Made by a program: the position numbers and the translations under genes. From the NCBI GenBank assembly GCA_009801085.1, contig VNWV01000024.1:124001-188000 (forward strand): DNA of 64,000 nucleotides. Direction: 5' to 3'. Every line of letters starts with the position of its first letter. The stretch's first letter is position 1. The notes below the pieces were generated by a model. It worked only from the letters and a program-made list of their open reading frames with translations, did not search any database and was not told where the DNA came from. Below, in pieces: positions 1-12,546 of the stretch. Source of the stretch: Lasiodiplodia sp. COLG20 (taxonomy: Eukaryota; Ascomycota; Dothideomycetes; Botryosphaeriales; Botryosphaeriaceae).

Positions 1-366
1 AGCATAAGCTCACGCCCCAGCTGCGCACTTGCCTTCCGCCGCGAAGTCACCCCGCGACGCGTCCACCACGCACCTCGAACGTCGCCGCCGTTTGCTGCAA
101 CCGTCCAATTTGGCTGCTGTACGCTCCCATCGCCTCCGCTGCGTGCTGGCCAGCCTGTGCTGTACGGAGCCTGCAGCCTTGCCCACAGCCCCTGCGCTGC
201 GCTGCTCGCCAAAAAGCAATTGTAGGCTGCCGCCCGCACAAGCTCCAGAGCTTCACGCATGCTGCAGAACTGCTTCCGCCCTCACTTCCACCTGCCTGCT
301 GGGCTTTCTGGACCCTTCTGCAGCTCCTGCCAGCTCCGGTAGACGCGCTTCACCGTCTGCTGACTC
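1..366. other. Spacer / 5' leader of the USP gene
   Basis: C-rich sequence upstream of the first ATG at 367. It contains short open frames without recognisable protein features and is best read as promoter and 5' untranslated leader. No TATA-like element stands out. Confidence 0.5.
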
Positions 367-3300
367 ATGGCGGCGCAACATGCTATGGATTCGCCCAGCC
401 TGAGGAACTGCACCCCGCCAGCGAGCCTGGAGTCGCCTGAAGAGCGCCGTGACTCTATGGAAGACGCTGACTGCTCTCCCTCGCGATTCAAACGCCCCCG
501 CCTGGACAGCGGCAGCCGTGCCGTCCGCAAGATGTCCCAAGATCTGGACCACGAGAACCTGGCGCACCCGGCTGCTAACGCGCCCGCAACGCCCATGGAA
601 CAGCACGAGCAAACTGAGGACCCCGTTTCCCGCACCCCAAATACTCCTAGCCGCATCACCCTCAACCTGCGCCCGCCGCAAACTCCCTCGCACACCCGCG
701 CCGCTGCCGAGCCCTCCGCCGACACCCATGCCGATGCAAGCGAGGCTGTCAACCAAATGACTGCCGCTTCAGACTCAGATTCCAGCGCGACCCTCCGCTC
801 TTCCCCTTCCGCTTCCTCGCCGAACAGCAAGATCCACACCCCGCCCCCAGACGCGGAACGAACCGACTCCGCACTGTCGCCCGGCGCCGCTTCTAGCCCC
901 GTGGTCGAGATTGCCGTGGACGACGCTGACGATATGGCCGACTCCTCAGATAACGTGGTAGAGCTGAACGAGGATGATGAGGAAGAGGTGGTCTTCGTCG
1001 GCGACATCTTCGAGGCCTTTCCGTTTGCAAAGAACTACGGTCGGGAGACTGCCCTAGGAGGGTTGCTGAACTTGATCGCGAAACCACGTAAGTTCCCCTT
1101 CGGCCACGATTCCTGAAGCTGGCGGTACTGACACTTTTAGGTCATGGCAATGATGGCGAGCTGACACAGCTAAAGGAGTGGCTGCTCTCGCTTTCGATGT
1201 ACGTTCATCAAGGCAAGCTTGACGCGCGCACTACGTATCTGCAGGAGCCCGTATTTTGGGACGAGATTGCCAAGATGTTCCACCGCATAACTCAGCGTCA
1301 GGTTCCGTATGGAGAAGCTTTCCACCTTGATCCTGAGCAAAGCGAAGTTGACGCCCTGCGGGACCTATGGTCTGCGTATGCCAAGTGCGTCGCGCAAATG
1401 CTCAAAGTCGAGATCAAGGCCCTCGAGACCGGCACTTACTCCGTCAGCAACTCGCGCCTTGTTGCCTTCAACCACATGAAAATCATGAAAGATATCCTAC
1501 GATTCCGCGAGGACCTCCCATTTTGGGTATTGATGAATGACCTTGTTGGCCAGGACTCCGACGCATTGAAGAAGATATGCTCCACGATTATGTCTGGCTT
1601 CGTTTCCGAGCTGGGCGAACCTTCATGCCTGGTCAGCCTGGTAAGGATTGGCATGGCCGACCAGAACCTACGCCTAGCTGCCGAAGAGATATTAATTTTA
1701 CTCACTTGGCTGGGGAATTTTGCGTCATCTTGGAGAATCGGAGTCACGCGCAATGAACGCCGTTGGATGGCACATAACCTCTTCTCGCTCTTCAAGGACC
1801 TTGACCTTGAGCTACAGACATCCTTGAAGGGACCCATTGAGCTTTGCATCGAACTCGTCAACACTACTGCAACAATTCTGTCAAGCGCCGCATGCCTGGA
1901 TCCAGAAATCGCCCGTCAACTGGCCGCGTATATCTATAAGGATTCAAGAGGCCCTCATCAGTTCTTAGTGATGTCTGAAGTTCTCCACTTATCATGGTTG
2001 CTCAAGACATTAGAGCAGTACATACTGAAGGGACATATGGCACATCGCCTGTACGCTATCGAGAGCATGAGCGCTCAGTTCATCCAGGTCTGGACCAACT
2101 GGAGCCAAAAGTCTTACAACGAAAACATTCTCCACCACTTCGCGCAAATCTTGTTGGAGGACAAGATCATCGACTATATCATAGGCGTCGATTCGCACCC
2201 TCAGGTTGTCTCCCGGAGCGGCAACATCGTGGGCTTCCTGGCTGTGACTGAGCATTACGGAGAAGCACAGACCGATGCCATTTGGGACTCGATCACACAG
2301 AACCAGGATCCACGGATGGCGGAAGCCCTCATTGAGATGACCATGCATACAGCGCTTCTAATGTCGAGCTCAGACCTTCTCTACCTCTGCACGAAATTTC
2401 ACACCCTTCCGCAATCTAGCTTCTCGGCGAGCTTTGTGGAGCTCTTCAAGCGTATCTGCGATGGCATCCAGAAGAAAGCCAAGGCCGACCTTACCAAATG
2501 GACTGAGGAGCCGATGAGGATGGCCGTCTTCTCGCTGTGTGTCCACCTGGCGCAGGAAACTTATCCCTTCCCGATAGAGACTTCGGCTCCTATCTCACAA
2601 CTTATGCACCGTGCTGCAATCCAGCAGCTTGCATTCTTTTCCCGAGGCGAATTTGCCACTGCAGATGACAAAACCGAGATATATCGGTCTTGTGCCACAG
2701 GCATTGCAGGAAAGACCCCACAGGCCGCTGCCAATGCTGAAATCATGTTCACAATGCTTTCGGCCATGCCTACCGACGTAGACATCCTTCTGAAAACCAG
2801 TGTGGCTGAGGATGTCTCCGAAGAACTTTGCGCTTTCGTAGCAGCAGAGAAGAACAACGCTCGGAATGGCCTTAGCATACCACTCACATCGCGGCTTCAG
2901 CTCCTATTCTGCCTGATGAACCTGTCGCCCACTTCGTTGACTGCAGAGACAGAGAAAAAAGTCTGGGATCATTTGGTTGGCCCCAGCGCCATAGGTGCTG
3001 ACCTCCAGGATGTAGCATGGCACCATCTCTCTTCCTTGGCAAGATTGCAGGCTGCGAAGAACGCGTTCCTTGACACATGCGCAACTGAGCTCCTCCCGAC
3101 GCTAATCCCGGAATTCTATACCACAGGCTTGTTTGATTTTCTGCGTGAGCTGACAGACTATCAGCGCCGCACTTCGACAGAAGGTGAACGGCCATCAGAT
3201 GGGATATTCCAGCCGCCCATCGTGGATTTACTCTGGCACGTAATCCTCACAGCGCCCTGCAACACTATTGAGAAGATCACAGCGGAATATCTGGCGAACC

Positions 3301-6300
3301 TCTATTTGGATCCCCAGGCTTTCGACCAGTACATCGAAGAATTTCCTAATGTCGTTCGAGATACCCATATCGCCCTCATCAACCGTTGCATAAACCAGAT
3401 GGTATCTACATATTCTGCTTTGAAGGAGTCTGAAAAGACGGCTACGCCTGGCGAGGTGGAGATGGAGGACGCGGAACCAAGGGCGGACCCGAAGCTGCTT
3501 GAGCTCCAATTTCAGAGGACTCTGCTGTTCCTCACGGTGCTGCTAAACCTGGTCAAGAGACGCCCTGACCTTCAGATCACGTCGCCTCGTCTCATAAAGC
3601 CTGCTATCCCTGCAAGGATGGAAGACACGGTTGGCGACATCTGGCCAGTCAAATTCCAAGCGATTGGCGCCGAGATTGGACTTATGCAGACTGTTGAAGT
3701 CGGAGATCTTCAGTCGTTGTCATGGCTTGCGGAGCGTCTGCGTGACTGGACCGGGTTCTACGAATTTCGACTGATCCATGGCGGTGCCCCCCTTGATCTA
3801 CAAGCACTGGGTGATAAGACAATACGCGACCTATCGCTTCATCAGAAGGGCGCCATACTTGTCAAGAATGTCGGTGACACTGCCGCGCCCGCTCACTGTC
3901 AGGGGAGCTCGAGTTTGATTGAGAAAGAGATTCTCACCAACTATGACACCATCTTCGATTTCCTGGACGGCGGCGATGACTCTATGAGCGAGGCTGTAAG
4001 CAGGCTTGTTACCCTTGACTGGCTGTGTCAAAGCTAACCCATTCGTAGGCGTACGATTTCCTGAACCAGCTCCCCCCACACGGAAAAGCTCTAGCCGTCA
4101 CGTACGGAGGTCGACAGACAGATTCCATATCAGACATTTTCACGTCTTCTTTCTCTCCGGGGAAGCTGTTCAAAGCCCGAATCTCCGTGTCCACCCTTCG
4201 TAAAGATTTCAGGAATCAAATGAGATCGGTATACCCTCGAAAGTCTTCAGCGGCCGAGGAAGCAGCGATTAATGTAGAGCAGGGCCTCCCATTGAATGTG
4301 CAGTTAATCAGTCATTCCGTTCAGCTTCTCAACGCTGTGATTCTGAACGAGGGACTCATCAACGATTCCCTGTCCGGACCGCACGATGAATTCTTAGCCC
4401 AGTCCGTCCTGGAGACGTTTACAGAACTGTTGAAAGGTATTTCGTTACCATATATCGCACGGGAAAACTACTGACGGTGATACAGAGAGTGTTGACGCGG
4501 AGGTATCGGCATCGTACTTTGATAACGAGCAACGCCTCACCAGCCGCCTCATCTCCTTCTTGAAATCTTCTCTAAGCGCATCAAATATCCACCTCGCGTT
4601 TCAATGCTACGTAGCCTTGCTTGAGGCGTTCAACCACAGCTCTGGCGTTTGGACCGAATTCAAGGCGCAAGCAGAACTCGAGGACCTCCACTTCACACTT
4701 TTGGTTTCGCATGAGTGCGAAAAGCTCCGGGAGACCATATCGATCAACATCGAGAACGAGTGCCAACACCTCTCTGGGTATGTACCATCACGCTTACCCT
4801 TCCTCTCTATCACGCATTATTCGGCGAACGCTTATGGGATCGACAGTGATTCTTTCGTTGGCAGAGAGGAATTCGTGTCTTTCTACTGGAACATCTTGTC
4901 AAACCTCCTATCGCGCGCCTCCCAGTGCTCTAAATCCTGCCAACAGCTCTTCGACCTGTCTGCCAAGATCTTCCGCTGGTATGATGAATACCGGCGCGAT
5001 GAAGATGGTCTCAGATCCTATATCTCCGCATGGAGTGAACTCCTCCTGGCGCACAAGTACAAGGCTTGCGTCGGTCGTCCTGAGATTGACTTTGTCGTTT
5101 CTGGCTTCGCTCAACTCCTCCGCACGGCTGTCTCATCTCTCAAATCATTCAAGAAGCCGTTGAATATCGAGAGCCTTGCCGCGGATATCTTCACCAGATT
5201 CCTCTTCCCGCCTGCCTCTAGTATAGCGGCCGACAGAGAGAGCGGCGCAAGCGATGTCCTTCCCGTGCTGGAGACGAAAACAAGAGCTGGGCTTTATGAG
5301 TTGATCACGGCGCTCTGCGAGGACACCGTCGTGTACACACAAATGGTTGGGTTCATCCGTGGACTGCTGCATGACAACAGTCATGACGATTACGACGACT
5401 ATGTGCTCTCTGGCTCGCGAGATCTCCGCTCTGAAACGGGCTACGTCGGATTGGAAAACCCACAAGCACTTTGCTACATGAATTCCATGATGACACAGCT
5501 TTTCATGGACATAGAGTTCAGGAAGTTTGTTTTCGAGGCTGAATGTGGTACCAAGGATGGCCTGCTGAACGCCATGCAAGACCTTTTCGCCACGATGCAA
5601 AGCAGCTACGCGAGATCGGTCGATATGAAACCATTCGCTCACTGCGTCCGCGGCACCGACAAGAAGCCGATCAATGTTGCAATCCAAATGGACACTGAAG
5701 AATTCTTCCGATTACTCATGGACCAGCTCGAGAGCGAACTGCGTACCTCCGAGGACAAACAGCGTCTACGAAATTTCTACGGAGGCCGCTCTGTTAACCA
5801 GATTAAGTCTAAAGACTGTCAGCATGTCTCAGAAACTACCGAGACACTTTTCAACTTGCCTCTGGAGGTCAAGGGCAAAGAGACACTTGAAGACAGTCTG
5901 AAAGCCTATGTCGAAGGCGAAAGCCTAGAAGGCGAAAACAAGTATAAATGCGAGCCTTGCGGTGGTCGTCTGGTCAACGCAGTCAAGCGCACCTGCCTCC
6001 AAAGCGTCCCCGACAACCTGATCGTCCACTTGAAGCGCTTCGACTTTGATCCGTTTACAATGACCCGGAGTAAGATCAACGACTACTTTCGCTTCCCGTC
6101 ACGCATCAACATGAGTCCCTACAAGGTGGAGTATCTCAGCGATCCGGACCAGCCCATTGAGGATGACTTCTTTGAGCTGGTCGGTATCTTGGTTCACGCT
6201 GGAGGCGTTGAACAGGGACATTATTGGTCGTATGTCCGCGTCCGTCCGGATAATCAAGGCTGCGTCAAGTGGATCAAGTTCAACGACGATACTGTCACGG

Positions 6301-8399
6301 AGCAGGACCTGAGTAAAGTTGAAACCGAATGCTTCGGCGGAAACGGCAGGCATACTTCCGCGTACATGCTTCTCTATCAGCGCGCTTCGTCGCTCGACAA
6401 GGATGGGACGAGCATCCTTCGTGCTCCGCAATCGCTGAATCCCATCGCGGTGATGCCCAAAGATCTCGAAAGACGGGTGAGCGCCGAGAATGAGCGTCAC
6501 ATCCGGGAGTATTGCATGTTCGACCAGGCTCACACAACCTTCATTCGTAAAATGATTGGTCAGATGCGGACGATCAACAAAGGAGTGTGCACCGATGATC
6601 ATGGCCTGGAGAAGTCCGTCATCAGCATGGGCTTGGAGCACATGTACGAGGTCATCGGTCGCGGCCAGGACATCGAAGAGCTGCTGAAGATTATCGGCGA
6701 CTTGAAGAGGACGATATACCCTTGTGCCGAGTGTACCAAACTGGCGCTTGACTGGATCAGCAAACATGAGCGCGCCCTAGCCGATTGGCTCATATACTCT
6801 TACCAGGTTGACTCCACCAACGTAGTTGGTTACCATGTTGCTTGTTTCATCATCGATGCGTTAAAGGAGCTTCGATTCCACGACCCTTCAAGATATGGCC
6901 CGGAAAGCTCCGATCCCGACCTGGAGCAGGCTCTGGAGGAGAATAAAGATGGCGCATTACACAACATGCTCTTCCGCGTCAAGGCAATGGCCACGGACCT
7001 TGGCTATTGCCCTCGCGGACTAGACTTGGGCCAGCACGTCTGGGACATGTACTTCAAGTTCCTTTCCGCGGTGGCCGATTTCGGCAAACACGAGGTCGCG
7101 CTCCTCCTCCACCACGGGTTCCTGATGCTGTGTCTTGAGATCTACAATATCGATGCGGTCCCAGAAATCAACGAGCGGCATCCGCAGATCAGTAAAACTT
7201 TGGCAAGGAAGGGCAGCAAGCCGTCCTTTGTCGAAATGACTATCTTCTTGGCACTCCTCATGCAGCACATTGACCTGGAAGCTGATCTCGTTCCAAACAC
7301 TCTAGAGCGCATTCGGTCATTTTCCGACTCCGAGCAGCAGAAATTCCCCTTCACAAATTCAGAGAGTCGCCTGTTCTACTGGTGGGACAAGGAAAACAAT
7401 TGCCTGACGGTCCTCAACCGGCTCCTTGAGACATGGGACCCGACGATGCGGAATTTTGCTCCAGGAGACATCATCAAGACGATCATGGCGATTGAGCCGA
7501 ATGCAGGTCATCTCGCTTCCATTCACACCACGATCCACGAAGGCGTCGAGTTTCTGATACCACACTCGAGTATACCGTTCGTAACAGCAGCGGCCTACTA
7601 CTGCTCAGTAGCGCCCAGGCCGAAGGACGCGCAGTTGATGGCTCGCGACATTGTCAACTGCTTTTCTCCTGATAAACACTTACTGGGAGAGCACTTCTGC
7701 GGCTTCGTCAACATGTTCACGAATCTTCGCAACGAGCATATCAGTCCGAGATACCCGGATTTCTTCTACGTCCAGATGGTTTCGCTAGCGTACATCTGGG
7801 CACCCAGGCTCTTGTGCTTCGAGGACTCGGAGGTTCAGGCAGCTACTCTGAACCTCGTAAGAAGGATAATCACTGACAATCTCCCCGGCCGGCAGTCTGC
7901 CAAGCGGGAATGGGATACGGACGATGCTTTCGAGGCACGCGTCAACGCAGTACGAAACCTAATGTGCACTGGGTTCGATCGTGTGAATGTTCTGAACCGA
8001 GAAGCCGACGTGCCCCGGAGCGTTGTCGACTACCTTTACCACCTCATGTTCGAATGCAGTCGCTTCCTAAGGGCCCTCCGGGCTGTCTGGCCCGATGCCT
8101 TTAGCCCCGTCGAGTTTGAAGAGCTTGACCAAAGATTTTCTGCGGTGGCGCAAATCTACAGGGATTGGCCGGAAAGTGATGAGTACGACTCGAGTAAGTA
8201 TGCGTATACCGATGGACATGATCAGCCGGGCCTCTGAGTCTGTTTCAGAGTGATGGGGCTTCCTCTCCTTCTCCGCACAACCTCATCAACCATCTCTCTT
8301 CAGCATAGAGTCGGGTATTCAACTAACGCACGAGCAACAACAGCTTTCTCGGGTGACGAGGAACTGGAGTACACGGATAACGACGTCGAGGCCGTTTGA
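367..8399 (+). CDS. Giant ubiquitin-specific protease (USP9X/USP34-like, fungal)
   Basis: Predicted cysteine deubiquitinase that cleaves ubiquitin from proteins. Exons 367-1087, 1141-3995, 4049-4436, 4486-8193 and probably 8344-8399 join in phase to about 2,575 aa. All introns are GT-AG (49-53 nt, the last 150 nt). The N-terminal 240 residues are Ser/Pro/acid-rich and disordered. A long helical repeat region follows, and a ubiquitin-like segment sits near residues 1068-1145. The UCH catalytic domain holds the Cys box GLENPQALCYMNS (Cys about 1651), a CxxC zinc pair (KCEPCGGR) and the His box GVEQGHYWSYV (His about 1900) followed by FNDDTV. The Cys box differs from the usual NxGNTCYLNS but keeps the upstream Asn and the Cys. 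About 670 helical residues follow, as in large fungal USPs. The last exon (ending in an acidic GDEELEYTDNDVEAV tail) is less certain: reading through the donor at 8194 would end the protein at 8237. Confidence 0.9.
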
Positions 8400-9396
8400 G
8401 AGGGAGTACTTTGTGCACATCGGATCGGAAGTCCTCGACCTCGAACCTTCTTGGTTGTCGGAACGACAACACCTTCACATTGGCGAATTGGCGTATTAGC
8501 GAGGCCATCGAGGATATGGCTCTCTCTTCGGCTTAAAATGGGGTGGTGATTACTGGGTTTTTCTGATGGTAGGGCTTGCGGGTCCTCTACTCCTAGATTT
8601 CGATTGGTCTCCATGCGTAAGGGTCGCATATCGGCTGGCCATGCTTCATTGAGACTTGCTTTTCTTGTAGTATCATTTCTTTTCCTTCTTTCTTTGGCAT
8701 TACGATTGGGCGCCCCAACTACAGGGCATTCTATGATGGGTTGATGGGAGACTCGGGTTATTTTCTTTTGCATGGCGACGGCGACGGGGCAAAATGGGCA
8801 AAAAAACCTTCACACTAAAATATGGGACAGTGCTGGCTGGGATTATTTTCTTTCGATTCATGTTATTTTCATTCAGCTCATTTCCACTAGGGTTGAAAGT
8901 GCGGGCAGGCGGGTTTTACGACGGGTTGTCTTTTCTTGCCATCATGACTTCATGGGGAACGCTCTCCTCTGAGCATTACGATGGGTATGCAACACACGAC
9001 TGCTGAATGACAAGGTACGGATTCTGTATTTCCCTTGCGACTTGGGTACGCTGGTGAACGCATGTCGACCTCTGCTATTGTGGCTATTGTGCCTCCTTCA
9101 CTTTCACAAGTCGAGCCTTCCACGCCTTCTCTCACTATTGTGGCCATTGTACCTCACTTCACTTCGACATCAGTCACCGGTCGCCGGTCCCTATTGTTCC
9201 TATTGTTACCCTTGTGCCTATTGTTCCATCCTCGGCCTCGCTGTGCTTTTAAGCCCTCCTCCTCCCCTTTCCTTCTTTTCCTCGGCGACCTCTACATCCT
9301 CATTCGATTCACAGCTTTTTTCCAAGCCTTTTCGGCCACAGCTCCCAAAGCACCTCAAGAAGACTTGAAGTCCACATCCTCCTCCTCACCAGCACC
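8400..9396. other. Spacer: USP 3' region and promoter of the orphan gene
   Basis: No supported coding region. The right half carries the ATTGT repeat cluster listed separately; the left half looks like ordinary 3' UTR and intergenic DNA. Confidence 0.6.
9074..9228 (+). repeat. Degenerate tandem repeat with seven ATTGT cores
   Basis: Two copies of CTATTGTGGCYATTGTRCCTC start near 9075 and 9135, 60 bp apart. A third, more diverged block (CTATTGTTCC, TATTGTTACC, CCTATTGTTCC) starts at 9191. Seven ATTGT cores fall in about 150 bp, all in the same orientation, 170-320 bp upstream of the ATG at 9397. ATTGT is the core bound by HMG-box (SOX/MATA-type) proteins in general; a regulatory role here is inference. 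Confidence 0.6.
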
Positions 9397-10296
9397 ATGG
9401 CCACTCCTCAAGACACCATCTTCGTCGGCATGGGGCCGGTCCCCTCCTCTCCATCCACCATCTTCGTGTTCACGCCCAGCAGCAGCACCACCACCAACAA
9501 CAACAACCAGTCGGCTGGTCCGACCACCACTGGTCCGGTCAACACGCCGGCGGCGTCCTCGCTCTCCACCACCAGCCGCAAGCGCAAGCTGTCTGTCGCC
9601 TTCGGCGACGACAAGCAGTACCGTCCCACCAGCTGGCCTGGTGCCACCACTTTCGCCGCCGCCGGTGCCGCCGCCGTTCCCGCTGCCACCAACGTCGTCG
9701 CCGTCGCCGCCATCGCCGCCCAGGAGGGCTTCCCCCTCCGCAAGCGCCGCCGCAGCAGCAGCAGCATCGTCACCGCCTCCTGCTTCGCCGACGTCGACGA
9801 GGCGGCGTGCGGCGGCCCGCTGGGCTTCGCGCGCCTGATGGCCGGCCTGCCCGGCGGCTTCGAGGGCCACCGCTCGCGCCCGCCCTGCCGCGGCCCCGAC
9901 GGCGGTTCTGGCGTCGTCGTTTCGGGAGTGGTGAGGGGCCTGCCTGGCGCTCCGCCCGCGACTGGTCCGGCCGGCGGCCTGGTCTTCCGCATGTGGCCGG
10001 GCCGGGAGATCAGGGTCGGGGAGAGGGGGAGGAGGACGGGCGGTGTCCCCGCCCCGTTGGAGTGGTTGGTGAGGGAGAGGGAGAGGAGGGAGGAGGTGGA
10101 GAGGGAGGCGGACGAGTTCTTGGCGGGGTTGGAGGCCCTTGAGGGCGGGGGAAGGGAGGGGGAGGAGGGGGACCGGGAGTGGGTGGGGGAGTGGAGGGAG
10201 GAGACGGTGGCGGAGGGGGAGAGGATGAGGAGGGAGTGGGAGAGGGTTCGGGAGCTCGTCCCGAACTGGGCTGAGGCCCTGGCTGCGTACCGTTGA
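9397..10296 (+). CDS. Orphan low-complexity protein with basic motifs and Arg/Glu-rich helix
   Basis: Single-exon ORF of 299 aa, starting in a good context (ACCATGG). I do not recognise the family. Residues about 20-60 are Ser/Thr/Asn-rich; two basic patches (RKRKL near 62 and RKRRR near 114) could be nuclear localisation signals; an Ala/Val-rich stretch lies between them. The C-terminal 90 residues are dominated by Arg and Glu (for example RERERREEVEREADEF) and should form a charged helix. The coding strand from about 10,010 to 10,260 is almost pure purine. The opposite strand is also open, so orientation rests on the start context and the upstream repeat cluster. No function can be assigned. 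Confidence 0.6.
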   Translation: MATPQDTIFVGMGPVPSSPSTIFVFTPSSSTTTNNNNQSAGPTTTGPVNTPAASSLSTTSRKRKLSVAFGDDKQYRPTSWPGATTFAAAGAAAVPAATNVVAVAAIAAQEGFPLRKRRRSSSSIVTASCFADVDEAACGGPLGFARLMAGLPGGFEGHRSRPPCRGPDGGSGVVVSGVVRGLPGAPPATGPAGGLVFRMWPGREIRVGERGRRTGGVPAPLEWLVRERERREEVEREADEFLAGLEALEGGGREGEEGDREWVGEWREETVAEGERMRREWERVRELVPNWAEALAAYR

Positions 10297-10917
10297 GCGG
10301 CGGTGGGGAGGAGGGGCGGTTTGGTTGGGGAGATGGGGAGGGGAAGGGGAAGGAGAAGTTTTCTGGGATGCATGGCGCAGGCGCCGAAGATGGCCGGCTG
10401 GTCCGGTTCATCAAGGCTCGAACAAAAGTGCTTTTTTTTTTCGGGGGTTCTGCTTCCCCAGGGTTAGCATAGGAGTTTTTTTTTCCTTTGCCTCTCCATC
10501 ATCAAGGAGGCTCCGAATGCATTCACGACATCCAGCATGAGCGTTTAGCTCACCAAAACTTTTCTCCTTTGCTTCCAAGTGACTTTTGAAACTAGATTAA
10601 AAATTACTGGTCTATTCATCAAACAGCAACTGATAAGAGCGTCTGTACTATACAAGCGTCGAAACATATAAACTTCGTCGATACCGTGAAAAGTAGTCCG
10701 TCTTCGTCTCTCCTCTGGGAGACCACGCAATTCTTGCACAGCAAGGTCCAATACGACAACAGAACGCGGCCCAAATATACAAGAAAGCGGGCCTCTAGTC
10801 TCCCTCTCTTTCTTCCGTCTTCGACCATTGAAAACGTGTGGCTCTCATAATCCGCACTTCCCCTCCTCTCATTCATGCTTTCCCTCCCCTCAGTTTTCTC
10901 ACGTACGCGAAACCTTC
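10297..10917. other. Convergent 3' spacer between the orphan gene and ERG1
   Basis: No coding potential seen. T-runs near 10,431 and 10,477 suit 3' ends of the plus-strand gene; the right part is the ERG1 3' UTR. Confidence 0.55.
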
Positions 10918-12546
10918 TCAAGGCCGCATTTCGGACCAGATATAGGGGAAGATGACTCTGCAGGCAGTCCAGAAGACAGCGGCGCTGCTGACAAACGCCC
11001 AGGGCTTCCGTAACAGCGGTGCTTCCGCAACGCGGATCCAGATGGCGTAAACGGCGACGGAGAAGAAGTGGTAAATGAGTATGAGCGGTTGGCGGATGAT
11101 ACCGGCGAGGAGACCAACGGGACCGTCGATGCAGTTGCCGCCGCGCTGGAAGTAGCGGAAGCAGCCAAGCTGGAGGGCCTTCAGGTTCGGGTCTTCAACA
11201 CGTGTTAGCGTCAATCTTCGCTGTTAGAAATAGGAAAAGGAATGTAAGCTTACCGTCAGCGGCGAACAGCGCGTACAGCGCCAACGCGAGGATGTTGATG
11301 ACAGCGGCCCAGTTCTTCCGGCGCCAGTGGAAGGCCTTCATCTGCTTGAGCACGAGCCTGTGGTCCGCCAGACTGGGGACATTGTTAGGGTGCAGCAACT
11401 CCGCCAGTAGCACGACATCATTGAAGGCCACGGTCATACCGCCACCCGTCAACGGATGGCGCATGTTCAACGCGTCACCGGCGATGACCAGACCAGGAGT
11501 GCGGTTCGTGGCGGGCGGCAGGAACGAGTTCGGCATGGAGCGCAGCTTGCCTGCGCGCATGGCGGCCTCGAAGCTCGGCTGCACACACTTGGGCAGGCTC
11601 GGCAGCACCACGTTCTCCAGATGGTTCTTGACGCCGCCGTTCTTGACCGAAGCCGAAGCAAGGCCGTCCGGAATGTCGATGAGAGCGCGCGTCTCATGCG
11701 TGCCGATCTGGTAGAGCAGGACGGGCGGGCCCTCTGTCAGGATAACGTGCCCATGGCCGGGCATGGGCAGCTCAGCATCGATCAGCTCGAGCGCGAAGAA
11801 CTTGCTGCGGACCTCCGGGCGGTGCGGGTGGTTCGACTTGCGGAATTTGGAGGCGTATCCGTCGGCGACGAGAGTAATGTGGCCGAAGTACTGCAGAAAA
11901 TGTCACGCGCGTCAGCAATCAAATCAACCTCGATTTCCCTTCCAATGGTGGAGTTGCCGTTGTAACTCACGTAGTCCTTCTCCCCCTTGGTCGAGCACTC
12001 GACGCCCAGCACCTGCCCAGTCCAGCCATTGCGCACCAGATCCTTCGCCTCAGTCTCGACGACCGTCACGTTCGGCTCCTTCATGGCCGCCTCCCTCAAC
12101 TTCTGTATGAACCTCCCGTGGTGGAACCCTTTGCCCTGCGGCCTCTTGCCATCGCCCTTGCCCTCCTTGACCACCTCCTTGGGATAGGGAATGCCCACGC
12201 CGGTGCCGTAATAGACGACGTCGTAGCCGAAACACGGGATGGCGTCGATGCCGCTCATGCAGTGCTCGAGGCCAAGCTCGCGCAGAGCCTGCACGCCACC
12301 GGGCTGCAGCAGCTCGCCGACAATTCGGTCGGGCATCTTGAGCGATTTCTCGAGCAGGATGACGGAGCGGCCCTGGCGCGCCATGGCGACGGCGGCGGCA
12401 GAGCCGAAGACGCCTGCGCCGATGATGACAACGTCGGCATCGTGGTGGACGCGCCGCCGCCGGTCCTGCTCGTCGCGGAAGGGGCCCTGGGCCGTAGGAT
12501 CAGTGCCCGACGGCGTGGGATTGCTGTCGTCGAGAATGAGCGGCAT
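10918..12546 (-). CDS. ERG1: Squalene epoxidase (squalene monooxygenase)
   Basis: FAD-dependent ER-membrane enzyme converting squalene to 2,3-oxidosqualene in ergosterol synthesis; target of allylamines such as terbinafine. Exons (minus strand) 12546-11971, 11890-11254 and 11192-10918 join in phase to 495 aa, the usual fungal length; introns are 80 and 61 nt. The N-terminal dinucleotide fold reads DVVIIGAGVFGSAAAVAMA; the FAD/substrate motif is GDALNMRHPLTGGGMTVAF. The C-terminus holds YFQRGGNC and two hydrophobic helices for membrane attachment. Residues aligning to the Trichophyton resistance positions L393, F397 and F415 appear here as L397, F401 and F419, the susceptible state; this alignment is from memory of the family. 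Identification is firm. Confidence 0.96.

Noticed and set aside
9408..10373. Long open frame on the minus strand opposite the orphan gene (about 320 codons)
   Set aside because: It mirrors the GC-rich plus-strand ORF, is Pro/Ser/Leu low-complexity and lacks a good start context; the plus strand has ACCATGG and the upstream repeat cluster.
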